A DNA stretch of 64,000 nucleotides, from positions 124,001 through 188,000 of the forward strand of contig NZ_CAKZJO010000051.1 in assembly GCF_936943645.1 (NCBI RefSeq), in the 5' to 3' direction. The position numbers were made by a program, and so were the translations under genes. The notes beneath the pieces were generated by a model that had not been told where the DNA came from, did not search any database, and saw nothing but the letters and a program-made list of their open reading frames with translations. Source of the stretch: an uncultured Bradyrhizobium sp. Its GTDB lineage: Bacteria > Pseudomonadota > Alphaproteobacteria > Rhizobiales > Xanthobacteraceae. Shown here in pieces: positions 53,076 through 62,126 of this stretch (position 1 is its first letter; the number at the start of each line of letters is the position of its first letter).

Positions 53076-53303
53076 CGCCCGTCTGGCGTCACAGCAAGAA
53101 ATAGGAACGGAGCCGCCGCGTCGGGCATTGGGCCGCGTCGGGGTGTCAGAACCCCGGCACATGGCGGCCTCGGCGCGAAGTCCCAGCCCCCTGACCAGCG
53201 CCGAGGCCGCCTGCCCCCTGGCAGGGAGCGGACATGACATCATTTCTTCTCGCCCGCAGCGGCAGACGCAAGGCGGTCGGCAGGCCATGAACCAGCTGCC
53301 GCC

Positions 53304-54266
53304 CTACTCCATCGCGATCGTCTGCCGCCTGCGCAGCTCGGACGGGCTGTGGCCGAACTTCCTGCGGAACACCGTGCTGAAATGCGATGAGCTGCTGAAG
53401 CCGAGGCGATAGGCGATCTCGGTCACCGAGAGCGCACGCAGCTCCGGGCGCATCAGCGCGTCGTAGCAGCGCTGCAGGCGGCGGTTCAAAATCCATTCAG
53501 ACACCGACATCTCGGTGGACCGAAACAGATAATGCAGATGCCGGAGCGAGACGCCGTTGCTCCGGGCGATCTTCTCCAGCGACAGGTCGGGCTCGGTGAT
53601 GTGCTCCTCGATCCAGGCCTTGACGGAGCGCAGCCGCGCGTTCCGGGCGGTGGCATCCTCCGAGAACTCGTCCTTGTCACCCATGTCGAGGGCGAGCGCC
53701 AGAACGTCCATCAGCTCGTGGCCGAGCTTGCCCCGCGCCGTGTCGTCGAGGCTCGAGGCCTCCGAGGCCAGCAGCGCGCAGAATTCGGCGGCGATCCGCC
53801 CCAGGCCCCGGCCCGTCGCGATCGTCGCCGCCAGCGGCATCTTGCCTTCGGCGAAGCGCGACGAAAATTCCTTGCGCGGAATTTCAAGATACAACGACCG
53901 GAATTGGTTCGAGCACTCCAGATCGTAGGCGTCGGAGGCTGAGAAGATCGCGCCGATGCCCGGGCTGGTCGCGAGCGTCTGGCCGGCCTGGAGCACGTCC
54001 ATGCTGCCCTGTTGCAGGAACTGAACGTAGTAACAATCCTTGTCGAGCCTGGCGATGTGCCGCTCGCGCCGCGAGATGCGCTGCTCCGACAGGAAGACGT
54101 CGCTCATCGTCACAGGGCCAAATTGCGCCTCGCGGATAAAGCCCTGATAGTCGGCCGGCTTCACCGCGTTCACGTCGACATGGACATAGTGATCGCAGAT
54201 CGCATCCTGCCAGGCCGCGAAGCGTTTGGCGGGATCGAGCTCCTCGGTCGTGAACACCAGATCCAT
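53304..54266 (-). CDS. AraC-family regulator of the adjacent ABC operon
   Basis: A 320-residue regulator with an N-terminal AraC-binding-like domain (KRFAAWQDAICDHYVHVDVN at the start, similar to FeaR-type regulators) and a C-terminal AraC double HTH (LSLEKIARSNGVSLRHLHYL and IAYRLGFSSSSHFSTVFRRK). It is divergent from the ABC operon at 54486. The shared region contains several TTGCGC half-sites (54354-54391), suitable for AraC dimers. The inducer is unknown but should be the transported compound. Confidence 0.88.
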   Translation of the reverse strand: MDLVFTTEELDPAKRFAAWQDAICDHYVHVDVNAVKPADYQGFIREAQFGPVTMSDVFLSEQRISRRERHIARLDKDCYYVQFLQQGSMDVLQAGQTLATSPGIGAIFSASDAYDLECSNQFRSLYLEIPRKEFSSRFAEGKMPLAATIATGRGLGRIAAEFCALLASEASSLDDTARGKLGHELMDVLALALDMGDKDEFSEDATARNARLRSVKAWIEEHITEPDLSLEKIARSNGVSLRHLHYLFRSTEMSVSEWILNRRLQRCYDALMRPELRALSVTEIAYRLGFSSSSHFSTVFRRKFGHSPSELRRRQTIAME

Positions 54267-54353
54267 CGGCGGCCCGTTGCAGCGAGGTTGTCTGTGCAGC
54301 GCACAAAAGCGTGCCTGATGATCTTAGGTTCCCGTCAGCTTCGCGCAAGACAC

Positions 54354-54391
54354 TTTGCGCGCCAGCGCAAAAGGTTTGCGCGTTGACGCAA
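54354..54391. promoter_or_regulatory. Cluster of TTGCGC/GCGCAA half-sites
   Basis: TTTGCGC (54354-54360) and GCGCAAA (54365-54371) form a perfect inverted repeat around GCCA. A further TTTGCGCG starts at 54375 and is followed by ACGCAAG, and another GCGCAA lies upstream at about 54343. They lie between the AraC gene and the ABC operon and are a plausible AraC operator array. Binding is inferred. Confidence 0.6.
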
Positions 54392-54485
54392 GTCACATCG
54401 AGGTCTCTCGCCTATCAAGCTGAAAACGAATCTTGGGACGGGGGGAGGCAAGCGCGCGCGGGGAGACGGCGATCCCGCACGCGCA

Positions 54486-55484
54486 ATGCCGATCCTTCGG
54501 GGATGGCAAGCGATGAAGCGCGTTCGGATCAGCCAACAGGAGATCGTGTTTGCGGTCTTCGCCGCCCTCTTCCTGAGCTTCTCGATCTTCCTGAACGGCT
54601 TTCTCTCCGCCGACAACATGCTGACATTGCTGCAGAACGTGGCAGTGCTCGGCATCCTCGGGCTCGGCATGGCGATCGTCGTGATCGGCCGCGGCATCGA
54701 CCTGTCGCTGATCGCGGCGCTCGCGGTCCCCGGCGGCCTCGTGCTGCAGATGGTGCAGAACGGACATTCGCTGCCGGCCTCGCTGGTTGCGGCCGGCCTG
54801 CTCGCGATCGCGGTCGGCCTCGTCAACGGCTGGCTGATCGCCTATGCGGAGGTGCCGCCCTTGTTCGCGACGCTGGCGAGCGGCCTGTTCGTCGCCGGTC
54901 TCGGCCAGGCCGCCCTGTTCCAGCTCGACGTCGTGCAATGGAGCGATGGCATGGCCGGCTTCGAGCGGCTCGGCCAGGGCAGCATCCTCGGCATCCCCAC
55001 CTCGATCGTGATGTTCGCGATCGCCTGCGTCGTGGTGTTCGTCCTGCTGCGCAAGACGCGCTGGGGCGCCTACATCTACGCGATCGGCGACAACCCGTTC
55101 GCGGCGCGCGTGACCGGCATCCCGTCGCGCCCCATCATCGTTCTGCAATATGTCGTCGCCGCGCTGATCGGCTGCTTTGCCGGCCTCGTGATGGCCGCGT
55201 CCGTCAACTCCATGCCGACCCGCATCTTCAACTCCACGCTGATCTACGACGTCATCCTCGTCGTCGTGCTCGGCGGCATCGGCCTGTCGGGCGGACGCGG
55301 CGGTGTCGTCAACGTCATCATCGGCACGCTGCTGATCGGAACGATGCTGAACGGCATGACGATCCTGAACATCCCCTATGCCGGCCAGAACCTCATCAAG
55401 GGCCTCGTGCTCCTGGTCGCCGTCATCACCGACACGTTCCTCAATCCGCGCAACGAAGAAACGGCCCAACAGGGCGACATCTGA
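54486..55484 (+). CDS. ABC permease, ribose/sugar (RbsC) type
   Basis: A 332-residue inner-membrane permease with about 8-10 hydrophobic helices. The family signature GLGMAIVVIGRGIDLSLIAAL is near residue 60 and GGIGLSGGRGGVVNVIIGTL near the C-terminus, as in RbsC-like permeases. ATG 54513 (MKRVRISQ) is an alternative start. It is the first gene of a five-gene uptake operon. Heterodimer formation with the second permease (56611) is likely, since there are two different permeases and one ATPase. Confidence 0.88.
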   Translation: MPILRGWQAMKRVRISQQEIVFAVFAALFLSFSIFLNGFLSADNMLTLLQNVAVLGILGLGMAIVVIGRGIDLSLIAALAVPGGLVLQMVQNGHSLPASLVAAGLLAIAVGLVNGWLIAYAEVPPLFATLASGLFVAGLGQAALFQLDVVQWSDGMAGFERLGQGSILGIPTSIVMFAIACVVVFVLLRKTRWGAYIYAIGDNPFAARVTGIPSRPIIVLQYVVAALIGCFAGLVMAASVNSMPTRIFNSTLIYDVILVVVLGGIGLSGGRGGVVNVIIGTLLIGTMLNGMTILNIPYAGQNLIKGLVLLVAVITDTFLNPRNEETAQQGDI

Positions 55485-55524
55485 TTTGCCAGAAGAATAC
55501 GCCTGTCCAACAAGGAGGAAGACA

Positions 55525-56541
55525 ATGGCTTGCATGCAAAAGTTCGCGCTCGCGAGTATCGCCGCACTCACGCTTTCAGCCGGCACCGTTCCGGCCCTCG
55601 CCCAGCAGGGGCTCGACGAGCCGTTCCAGAAGACCTTCCGGGAAGCACTTGCCGGCAAGACCGTCGCCTATGTGCCGGTCGCGATGAACTTCGACCTGAC
55701 GGAAGGCTGGTATGCGGGCCTCAAGAAGGAGCTCGAGCCGTTCGGCGTCAAGTTCGTCATTCGCGATCCCAACTGGAATACGAATGCGGGCGCGCAGGCC
55801 GTGACGTCGCTGATCTCCGAGAAGCCGGCGGTGATGGTGATCCACAATCCGGACGTCCAGACCTACGCCAAACTGCTGCAGCGCGCCGAGAACGAAGGCA
55901 TCTACGTCATCCAGATCAACATGGGCTCGGCCTATCGCAGCTCGGCCTTCGTCGGCGCCAACTGGATCGAGATCGGCGAGCGCCAGACCGAGGGCGTGGT
56001 GAAGGCCTGCCAGGGCAAGTCGAACAAGATCGCGATCATCCAGGGCGCGCTCTCCGCGGCGGCCAGCGCCTACACGCTCAAGGGCGTCGAGAACGTCCTC
56101 GCCAAGCACCCCGAGATCAAGGTCGTCTCCAGCCAGGCCGCCGATTGGGACGCCGCCAAGGCCAAGGCGATCACCCAGACCGTGCTGAAGCAGAACCCTG
56201 ACCTCTGCGGCATCGTCGGCTTCTGGGACGGCATGGACATCGGCACCGCCGCCGCGATCAAGGAAGCCGGCCTGACCGGCAAGGTGTTCCTGGCAACGTC
56301 GGGCGGCGGCGAGCGCAAGGGCGCCTGCGAGCTCGTCAAGAACGGCTCGTTCGATCTCGACATGAGCTACGACGTGCCGACGCAGGCAGCCCAGATGGCC
56401 GGCACCATCAAATGGCTGCTGTCGTCGGGTGCCAAGCCGGGCTCGGTCAAGGGCTCGGAATACACCACGCTGATCCCGATCACCAAGGAAAACGCCGACA
56501 CTCAGACGGCGTGCTGGAATCTCTCCGACCTCAAGAAGTGA
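55525..56541 (+). CDS. ABC sugar-type periplasmic binding protein
   Basis: A 338-residue exported binding protein of the RbsB/Peripla_BP_4 type. The signal peptide covers residues 1-26 (LASIAALTLSAGTVPALAQQ). Mature segments are AYVPVAMNFDLTEGWYAGLK and GIVGFWDGMDIGTAAAIKEA, which fit the ribose/autoinducer class. A good AGGAGG site lies 7-8 bases before ATG 55525. The cargo may be a sugar, sugar acid or lactone; the propeller genes that follow suggest a lactone or other ring ester. Confidence 0.88.
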   Translation: MACMQKFALASIAALTLSAGTVPALAQQGLDEPFQKTFREALAGKTVAYVPVAMNFDLTEGWYAGLKKELEPFGVKFVIRDPNWNTNAGAQAVTSLISEKPAVMVIHNPDVQTYAKLLQRAENEGIYVIQINMGSAYRSSAFVGANWIEIGERQTEGVVKACQGKSNKIAIIQGALSAAASAYTLKGVENVLAKHPEIKVVSSQAADWDAAKAKAITQTVLKQNPDLCGIVGFWDGMDIGTAAAIKEAGLTGKVFLATSGGGERKGACELVKNGSFDLDMSYDVPTQAAQMAGTIKWLLSSGAKPGSVKGSEYTTLIPITKENADTQTACWNLSDLKK

Positions 56542-56610
56542 TCGCAACGAAAGCTGCGCGTTCCGCGCCTGCGGAACGCGCAACCTTGCACATAAATCAG
56601 CGGAAGGCAG

Positions 56611-58728
56611 ATGCGCGAGACACTGACGAGGCTCCGATATCGCTACTGGCCGGACCATCTCCTTGGCGAGATCCTGTCCAAACGCTGGACCGAAACCGCC
56701 ATTCCGGTGATCCTGCTCCTGATCGTCGGCTTCGCGCTCAGCCGCTCGCTCGAGCACTTCCTCTCCCCGGCGAGCCTCGCCGACACCGCGCGGCAGGCCG
56801 GCGAGATCGGCTTCATCGGGCTCGGCATGGCGCTGGTCGTCATCGTCGGCGGCATCGACCTGTCGGTCGGCTCGATCTTTGCGCTGACGGATTTCTGCGC
56901 GCTCTATCTGCTCGACGTGCTCAACTGGCCGGTCCCCGCCGTCGTGGTCGTCACCATGATCGTCGGCGGGCTGCTCGGCGCCGTGAACGGCGTGCTGATC
57001 GGCTATCTCAGGCTGCGCGCCTTCATCACCACGCTGATCACGTTGATCATCTACCGCTCGGCCTACGATCTCCTGATCCAGCGCTATTCCAACGCCATCG
57101 CCTCGGCCTTTCCCGACATCCCCTCCTGGAACTTCATCGGCGGCGGCGATGTGCTCGGCATCCCCAGCGTCGCGCTGGTCTACATCGTGATCGCGATCTT
57201 CGGCCATATCTTCCTGACGCGCCTGCGACCCGGCTGGCACATCACCGCGATCGGCGGATCGCGGCGCTCGGCCTACAATTCCGGCATTCCCGTCCGCCGC
57301 ACCATCGCGCTCTGCTATGTCGCGAGTGGCGTCCTGACCAGCATCGGCGCGCTGTTCTTCGCAGCACGGCTCGGCACGGTCGGCGGCGACATCGGCGTCG
57401 GCCTCGAGGTGATCGTGCTGACGGCAACGGTGCTCGGCGGCATCACGCTCGGCGGCGGCAAGGGATCGGTCGTCAAGTCCATGGTCGGCGTACTCATCGT
57501 TCTCCTCGTCACCAACGGGCTGACCGCCATGAACGCGCGCGGCGGCGTCAACCGCATGGCGCTGGCGTCGATCCTGCTGGTCGCCGCGATGGTCGACATC
57601 CGCTGGCAGAAGAACCGCACCCGCATCATCAGCAAGGTCTATGTCGCCCCGACCTACCATGCACTGCCGCCACCGCCGCCGACCGAGATCGGCCAGGGCG
57701 GGCCGTTCGAGCAGAACGACAGGCTGCGCGAGGTCTCGCTGATCGGGCTCGGCCGGATCGAGGCGCCCGAGGACGTCATCCTCGATCGCAACGACGTGCT
57801 CTATGCGGGATCGCGGCACGGCGACATCATCCGCTTCTTTCCGCCGGACTACGAGCGGATGGAGGTGTTCGCCCATATCGGCGGCCAGCCGCTCGGCATG
57901 GCGTTCGACAAGGAGGACAACCTTTATGTCTGCATCGGCGGCATGGGCCTCTATCGCATCAAGCCGGACGGCACCGTGGAGAAGGCGACCGACGAAACCA
58001 ACCGCAGCATCTACTCGGTGAACGACGACAGCCGCCTGCGGCTTGCCGACGACCTCGACATCACCGACGACGGGCTGATCTTCTTCTCCGAGGCCACCGT
58101 GCGCTACGAGATGGACGAATGGCCGGTCGACGGGCTGGAAGCGCGCGGCAACGGCCGCATCATCTGCTACGACACCAAGACGGGCGCGACCCACACCGCG
58201 CTGCGCGGCCTCAAATTCCCGAATGGCGTTGCGGTCGCCAGCGACGGGCAATCGATCCTGTTCGCGGAGACCTTCGGCTGCTCGATCAAGCGCTACTGGT
58301 TCGCAGGCCCGAAGAAAGGCGACGTCGAAATCGTCATGGACAATCTGCCGGGTTACCCCGACAACATCAACCTCGCCTCGGACGGCAATTACTGGCTGGC
58401 GCTCGTCGGCATGCGCAGCCCCTCGCTCGATCTCGCCTGGAAGATGCCCGGCTTCCGCCGGCGCATGGCCAAGCGCGTACCGGTCGACGAATGGCTGTTC
58501 CCGAACATCAACACCGGTTGCGTCGTCAAGTTCAACGAGCAGGGCAAGATCCTGGAATCGTTCTGGGACCTCAAGGGCCTCAATCATCCCATGATCACCT
58601 CGATGCGCGAGCATCGCGGCTATCTCTATCTCGGCGGCATCGCCAACAACCGGATCGGCCGCTTCAAGCTCGACAATGCCGATCCCGACTTCGTGCAATA
58701 CGACAGGCGCTGGGGGAAGTCGTCGTGA
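56611..58728 (+). CDS. Fusion of an RbsC-type permease with a SMP-30/strictosidine-synthase-like beta-propeller
   Basis: A 705-residue fused protein. Residues about 1-335 are a sugar-type ABC permease (GLGMALVVIVGGIDLSVGSI; TATVLGGITLGGGKGSVVKS). After a proline-rich linker (HALPPPPPTEIGQGG) residues about 375-705 form a six-bladed propeller of the SMP-30/gluconolactonase/strictosidine-synthase group (IEAPEDVILDRNDVLYAGSR; GQPLGMAFDKEDNLYVCIGG; SDGNYWLALVGMRSPSLDLA). The same enzyme class hydrolyses lactones such as gluconolactone. With an even number of permease helices the propeller would be cytoplasmic, coupling import to hydrolysis. The frame is continuous with no stop, and the next gene overlaps by 4 bases. 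Confidence 0.88.
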   Translation: MRETLTRLRYRYWPDHLLGEILSKRWTETAIPVILLLIVGFALSRSLEHFLSPASLADTARQAGEIGFIGLGMALVVIVGGIDLSVGSIFALTDFCALYLLDVLNWPVPAVVVVTMIVGGLLGAVNGVLIGYLRLRAFITTLITLIIYRSAYDLLIQRYSNAIASAFPDIPSWNFIGGGDVLGIPSVALVYIVIAIFGHIFLTRLRPGWHITAIGGSRRSAYNSGIPVRRTIALCYVASGVLTSIGALFFAARLGTVGGDIGVGLEVIVLTATVLGGITLGGGKGSVVKSMVGVLIVLLVTNGLTAMNARGGVNRMALASILLVAAMVDIRWQKNRTRIISKVYVAPTYHALPPPPPTEIGQGGPFEQNDRLREVSLIGLGRIEAPEDVILDRNDVLYAGSRHGDIIRFFPPDYERMEVFAHIGGQPLGMAFDKEDNLYVCIGGMGLYRIKPDGTVEKATDETNRSIYSVNDDSRLRLADDLDITDDGLIFFSEATVRYEMDEWPVDGLEARGNGRIICYDTKTGATHTALRGLKFPNGVAVASDGQSILFAETFGCSIKRYWFAGPKKGDVEIVMDNLPGYPDNINLASDGNYWLALVGMRSPSLDLAWKMPGFRRRMAKRVPVDEWLFPNINTGCVVKFNEQGKILESFWDLKGLNHPMITSMREHRGYLYLGGIANNRIGRFKLDNADPDFVQYDRRWGKSS

Positions 58729-59819
58729 TCGCCGCCATCAGCGAATTCGCCAACCGCTTCCTCGGCCGCGGCGAGGCGGCCATCACCGTCCCGTCGTTCG
58801 ACGGGGCGTTAAAGCCCAACCAGGCGCTCGAGCAGGCGGAGATCCTGCTCGCCTGCGAGGCGCCGGAGGATCTCGCGACGGACGGCACGTCGCTGTTCCT
58901 TGCCGACGGCGTGCGGCTGCTACGCCTGAGCGGAGGTACGGCAACGATTGTTCGCAGCTTCGAGCGGCCGATCTCAGCGCTCGCGTCCCTGCCGGGCGGA
59001 GCCCTTGCCGTCGCGCTGGGCGGCACGGAAGTTCGGCTCTACGACAACGCTACGGCCGAAACGCCGGCGGCCACGTTCTCGCAAGGCCTGCGCGCCGTCA
59101 ACGCGCTCGCGCCCGCACCCGACGGCACGCTGATCGCAACCGACGGATCGTCGTTGCGCGGCGTCGACGACTGGGCGCGCGATCTGATGGAGCTGGGCAA
59201 GACCGGCCGGGTGCTGCGGCTCGATCCGAAGAGCGGCGCGGTCACGCAGCTTGCCAGCGGGCTCGGCTATGCGTTCGGCACGATCGCGAGCAACGGCAAC
59301 GTGCTCGTCAGCGAAAGCTGGCGGCATCGCGTGGTGTCCATCGCGCCGGACGGAAGCCGCAAGGATGTGCTACGCCACCTGCCCGTCTACCCGTCCCGGC
59401 TGTCGCCGGCGAACGGCGGCGGCTTCTGGCTCACCGCCTTCACCGCGCGCACCCAGCTCGTCGAATTCGTGCTGCGCGAGCCGGCCTATCGCCGCCGCAT
59501 GATCGCGGAGATCGACCCGGAGTTCTGGGTCGCGCCGCGGCTGCGGTCCGGCCATTCCTTCAAGGAGCCGCTGCAGGGCGCGCACATCAAGACCATGGGC
59601 GTGATGAAGCCCTGGGCGCCGCCGCGGTCGTATGGTCTCGTCATCCGGCTTGGGGCCGACGGTCTGCCGCGCTATTCGCTGCACAGCCGGGCGGATGGCG
59701 TCAACCACGGCATCGTCGCCGCCATAGAATACGGCGACGACCTCGTCATGATCGCAAAGGGACCCGGCCGCGTCATCAGGCTGCCGCTGGCCTCCCTCGG
59801 CGGGGAGGGCCTCGCATGA
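58725..59819 (+). CDS. Second SMP-30/strictosidine-synthase-like beta-propeller protein
   Basis: A 364-residue soluble propeller protein without signal peptide. Repeated blades are visible (APEDLATDGTSLFLADGVRL; GYAFGTIASNGNVLVSESWR; YPSRLSPANGGGFWLTAFTA). It starts with GTG 58725, which overlaps the stop of the fused permease (GTGA), and its own stop overlaps the ATPase ATG. It may be a second lactonase or a subunit that binds the imported substrate. The C-terminal segment is not closely similar to the fused propeller, so simple duplication is unlikely to be recent. Confidence 0.75.
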   Translation: MIAAISEFANRFLGRGEAAITVPSFDGALKPNQALEQAEILLACEAPEDLATDGTSLFLADGVRLLRLSGGTATIVRSFERPISALASLPGGALAVALGGTEVRLYDNATAETPAATFSQGLRAVNALAPAPDGTLIATDGSSLRGVDDWARDLMELGKTGRVLRLDPKSGAVTQLASGLGYAFGTIASNGNVLVSESWRHRVVSIAPDGSRKDVLRHLPVYPSRLSPANGGGFWLTAFTARTQLVEFVLREPAYRRRMIAEIDPEFWVAPRLRSGHSFKEPLQGAHIKTMGVMKPWAPPRSYGLVIRLGADGLPRYSLHSRADGVNHGIVAAIEYGDDLVMIAKGPGRVIRLPLASLGGEGLA

Positions 59820-61312
59820 ACGACCTCGTCCTGTCGCTGTCGAAGGCGACCAAGCTCTACGCCGGCGTGCCTGCCATCGACGGCGTCGATTTCGACCTCA
59901 GGCGCGGCGAGATCCACGCCCTCGTCGGCGAGAACGGCGCGGGGAAATCCACGCTGACCAAGGTCATGGCCGGCGTCGTGACGCTGACCTCAGGCGGCAT
60001 GACGGTCGACGGCGTCGACGTCACCCCGAAGACGCCGCTGGAAGCGCGCAACCTCGGCATCGCCATGGTGTTCCAGGAGAACAGCCTGGTGCCGACCATG
60101 ACGGTGGCGCAGAACCTGTTCCTCGGCCAGGAGAAATTCTACAACCGCCTGCGCGGCATCTACATCGCGGCCCAGCAGTTCCTGCAATCGCTCAATTTCG
60201 ACGTGACGCCGACGGCGACGGTCGGCGGGCTCGGCGCGGCCAAGAAGCAGATGGTCGAGATCGCCCGCGCCGTCCTGCACAAGGCGAAGGTGATCATCTT
60301 CGACGAGCCGACGGCGACGCTGACGCCGGAGGAGAAGAAATACTTCTTCGATCTGGTCAAGGACCTGAAGCGGCGCGGCGTCTCCATCATCTTCATCTCG
60401 CACGCGCTCGAAGAGGCGCTGCTGCTCGCCGACCGCATCACGGTGCTGCGCGACGGCAAGCATGTCGTGACCGACGACGCCGCACGCTTCGACCGGGCGC
60501 GCATCGTGCAGGCCATGGTGGGGCGGGACCTCTCCAACACGCTCTATGGCGCGCGCAAGGCGACGGTGCGCCCCTCGGGCAAGCGGGTGCTGACGGTGCA
60601 GAACCTGAAGATGGCGCCGATGGTGAAGAACAATTCGCTGTCGGTGTTCGCGGGCCAGATCACCGGCGTGTTCGGCCTGGTCGGCGCCGGGCGCACCGAG
60701 ACGTTCAAGATCGTCGCGGGCGTCATGAAGCGCGACTTCTTCCATGGCGGCGAGGTGATCCTCGACGACAAGCCGGTCCGCTACCGCGTCCCCGCGCCGG
60801 CCGTGCAGGCGGGCATCGCCTACGTGACCGAGGATCGCAAGGTCGAAGGATTCTTCGAGACGGCGTCCATTGCGCGCAACATCTATCTCGGCCTGCTCGC
60901 CAAGTTTCCGAGGGGACGGGCCTGGCTGTCACGGCGTGAAAGCACGTCGACCGGAAAGTCCTGGATCGAGCGCCTCAAGGTGCGCGCCATCGGCGACGAG
61001 GCCAAGGTCGTCGAATTGTCCGGCGGCAACCAGCAGAAAGTCGTGATCGCCAAATCGCTGATCCAGGATCCGGAGCTGATCATCTTCGACGAGCCGACGC
61101 GCGGCGTCGATGTCGGCGCCATCGTCGAGATTCACGAGCTGATCAATTCGCTGGCCGACAAAGGCAAGGCGGTGGTCGTGATCTCTTCCTACCTGCCCGA
61201 GATCATGGCGCTGTCGGACCGCATCCTGGTCTGCAGGCAAGGCAAGGTGGTCGAGGAGTTCTCGGCGCTGGAGGCGACGGAGGAGGCCATCATGTACGCG
61301 GCGATCCACTGA
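59816..61312 (+). CDS. ABC sugar-type ATPase with two nucleotide-binding domains (RbsA type)
   Basis: A 498-residue duplicated ATPase. Domain 1 has Walker A GENGAGKST, Walker B VIIFDEPTATL, and a degenerate signature where LSVGQ is expected (GGLGAAKKQ). Domain 2 has the RbsA-typical altered Walker A (GLVGAGRTE), a full LSGGNQQKV signature, and Walker B LIIFDEPTRGVDVG. ATG 59816 overlaps the previous stop (ATGA). It completes the ABC uptake system: two permeases, one binding protein, one ATPase and two propeller domains. Confidence 0.92.
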   Translation: MNDLVLSLSKATKLYAGVPAIDGVDFDLRRGEIHALVGENGAGKSTLTKVMAGVVTLTSGGMTVDGVDVTPKTPLEARNLGIAMVFQENSLVPTMTVAQNLFLGQEKFYNRLRGIYIAAQQFLQSLNFDVTPTATVGGLGAAKKQMVEIARAVLHKAKVIIFDEPTATLTPEEKKYFFDLVKDLKRRGVSIIFISHALEEALLLADRITVLRDGKHVVTDDAARFDRARIVQAMVGRDLSNTLYGARKATVRPSGKRVLTVQNLKMAPMVKNNSLSVFAGQITGVFGLVGAGRTETFKIVAGVMKRDFFHGGEVILDDKPVRYRVPAPAVQAGIAYVTEDRKVEGFFETASIARNIYLGLLAKFPRGRAWLSRRESTSTGKSWIERLKVRAIGDEAKVVELSGGNQQKVVIAKSLIQDPELIIFDEPTRGVDVGAIVEIHELINSLADKGKAVVVISSYLPEIMALSDRILVCRQGKVVEEFSALEATEEAIMYAAIH

Positions 61313-61354
61313 CGGCTCCCGTCGATACTTCGCAGGACGATCGACGCGAAAAAA

Positions 61355-61567
61355 TCAGGCAGAACGCGATCTGGAGGCGGACTGCCCGGTTCGCTCGCTC
61401 AACAGCTTGCCCGTGGTCGTGTTGACGAAGTGCAGCGACATGCAGGCCGGGCATCTCACCGGCACATAGCTATCCGCCGGCTCGGAACTCTCGGGCCGCT
61501 CATCATCGATCCGATGCTGGACGTTCATGCCGGTGCGCGGGCACCTGAATAGGATTTGCCGGTGCAT
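61355..61567 (-). CDS. Small zinc-ribbon-like protein
   Basis: A 70-residue protein with two CxxC-like units spaced apart (FRCPRTGMNV at residue 8 and VRCPACMSLH near residue 38), which could form a small zinc site together with a histidine. No signal peptide. Function unknown; such short proteins recur in Bradyrhizobium. Convergent with the ABC operon, 42 bases from its end. Confidence 0.6.
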   Translation of the reverse strand: MHRQILFRCPRTGMNVQHRIDDERPESSEPADSYVPVRCPACMSLHFVNTTTGKLLSERTGQSASRSRSA

Positions 61568-61828
61568 GCTCCTTACATGCGCCCGAACGGCGGCCGGCGA
61601 AATTGCGGACGATCCCTTACGGACCTTTCCCAGGTTTGCGATGGGTCAAAGGCGAACCGCCTTCCCGCGCCTATGCTCTCTCTGGGATCGGGCGCGCTGT
61701 CCGGTGCCGGACGAAGCGGAGCCCGGACTCCTAGGCACTCCGGGCGCCGCTTCGGAACACTGGGTTTGGTGACCGTGCGTCGCCGGCAACAGGCCACCAT
61801 CTGGACCGCCTCGATCAGGAGAGCAGCC

Positions 61829-62104
61829 ATGATGTCCGCCAACCTCGACGATCTCTCTGCGGCCGTGCGCTACGCGCTCGAGACGACCCGTGCGACCACC
61901 GTCTGCCCTTTCCACGGCGAGGTGATCATCCGCGTGTGTGACGATGCCGCCGAAAGCCACGCCTACGAACGCGTCAAGCGCATCGTGAAGAGCGATGGAA
62001 CGGCCTTCGAGGCCGACGCGCTCAGGGACGAGATCGGCCGTCAGCTTGCACGCGCCGCGGACGGCCGATGCCCCAAATGCGACCGGACCGGTGCAGCCAG
62101 CTAG
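61829..62104 (+). CDS. Small protein of unknown function with Cys pairs
   Basis: A 91-residue protein (MMSANLDDLSAAVRYALETT...), helical at the N-terminus, with CPFHGEVIIRVCDD and a final CPKCDRTG. ATG 61829 follows CAGGAGA at about 8 bases. The cysteines could bind a metal or form disulfides. It converges on the PAS-GGDEF-EAL gene. No recognised family. Confidence 0.6.
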   Translation: MMSANLDDLSAAVRYALETTRATTVCPFHGEVIIRVCDDAAESHAYERVKRIVKSDGTAFEADALRDEIGRQLARAADGRCPKCDRTGAAS

Positions 62105-62126
62105 GCACTCGGCCCCCGTCCGCCGT

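Noticed and set aside
55576..58698. Minus-strand open frame of 1040 codons opposite the ABC operon genes
   Set aside because: Same antisense signature; both plus-strand genes it covers have recognisable families and ribosome sites.
61313..61350. Possible terminator after the ABC operon (GTCGAT...ATCGAC then AAAAAA)
   Set aside because: Arms of 6 bases with a 13-base loop and an A-run instead of a T-run on the coding strand; too weak to report.
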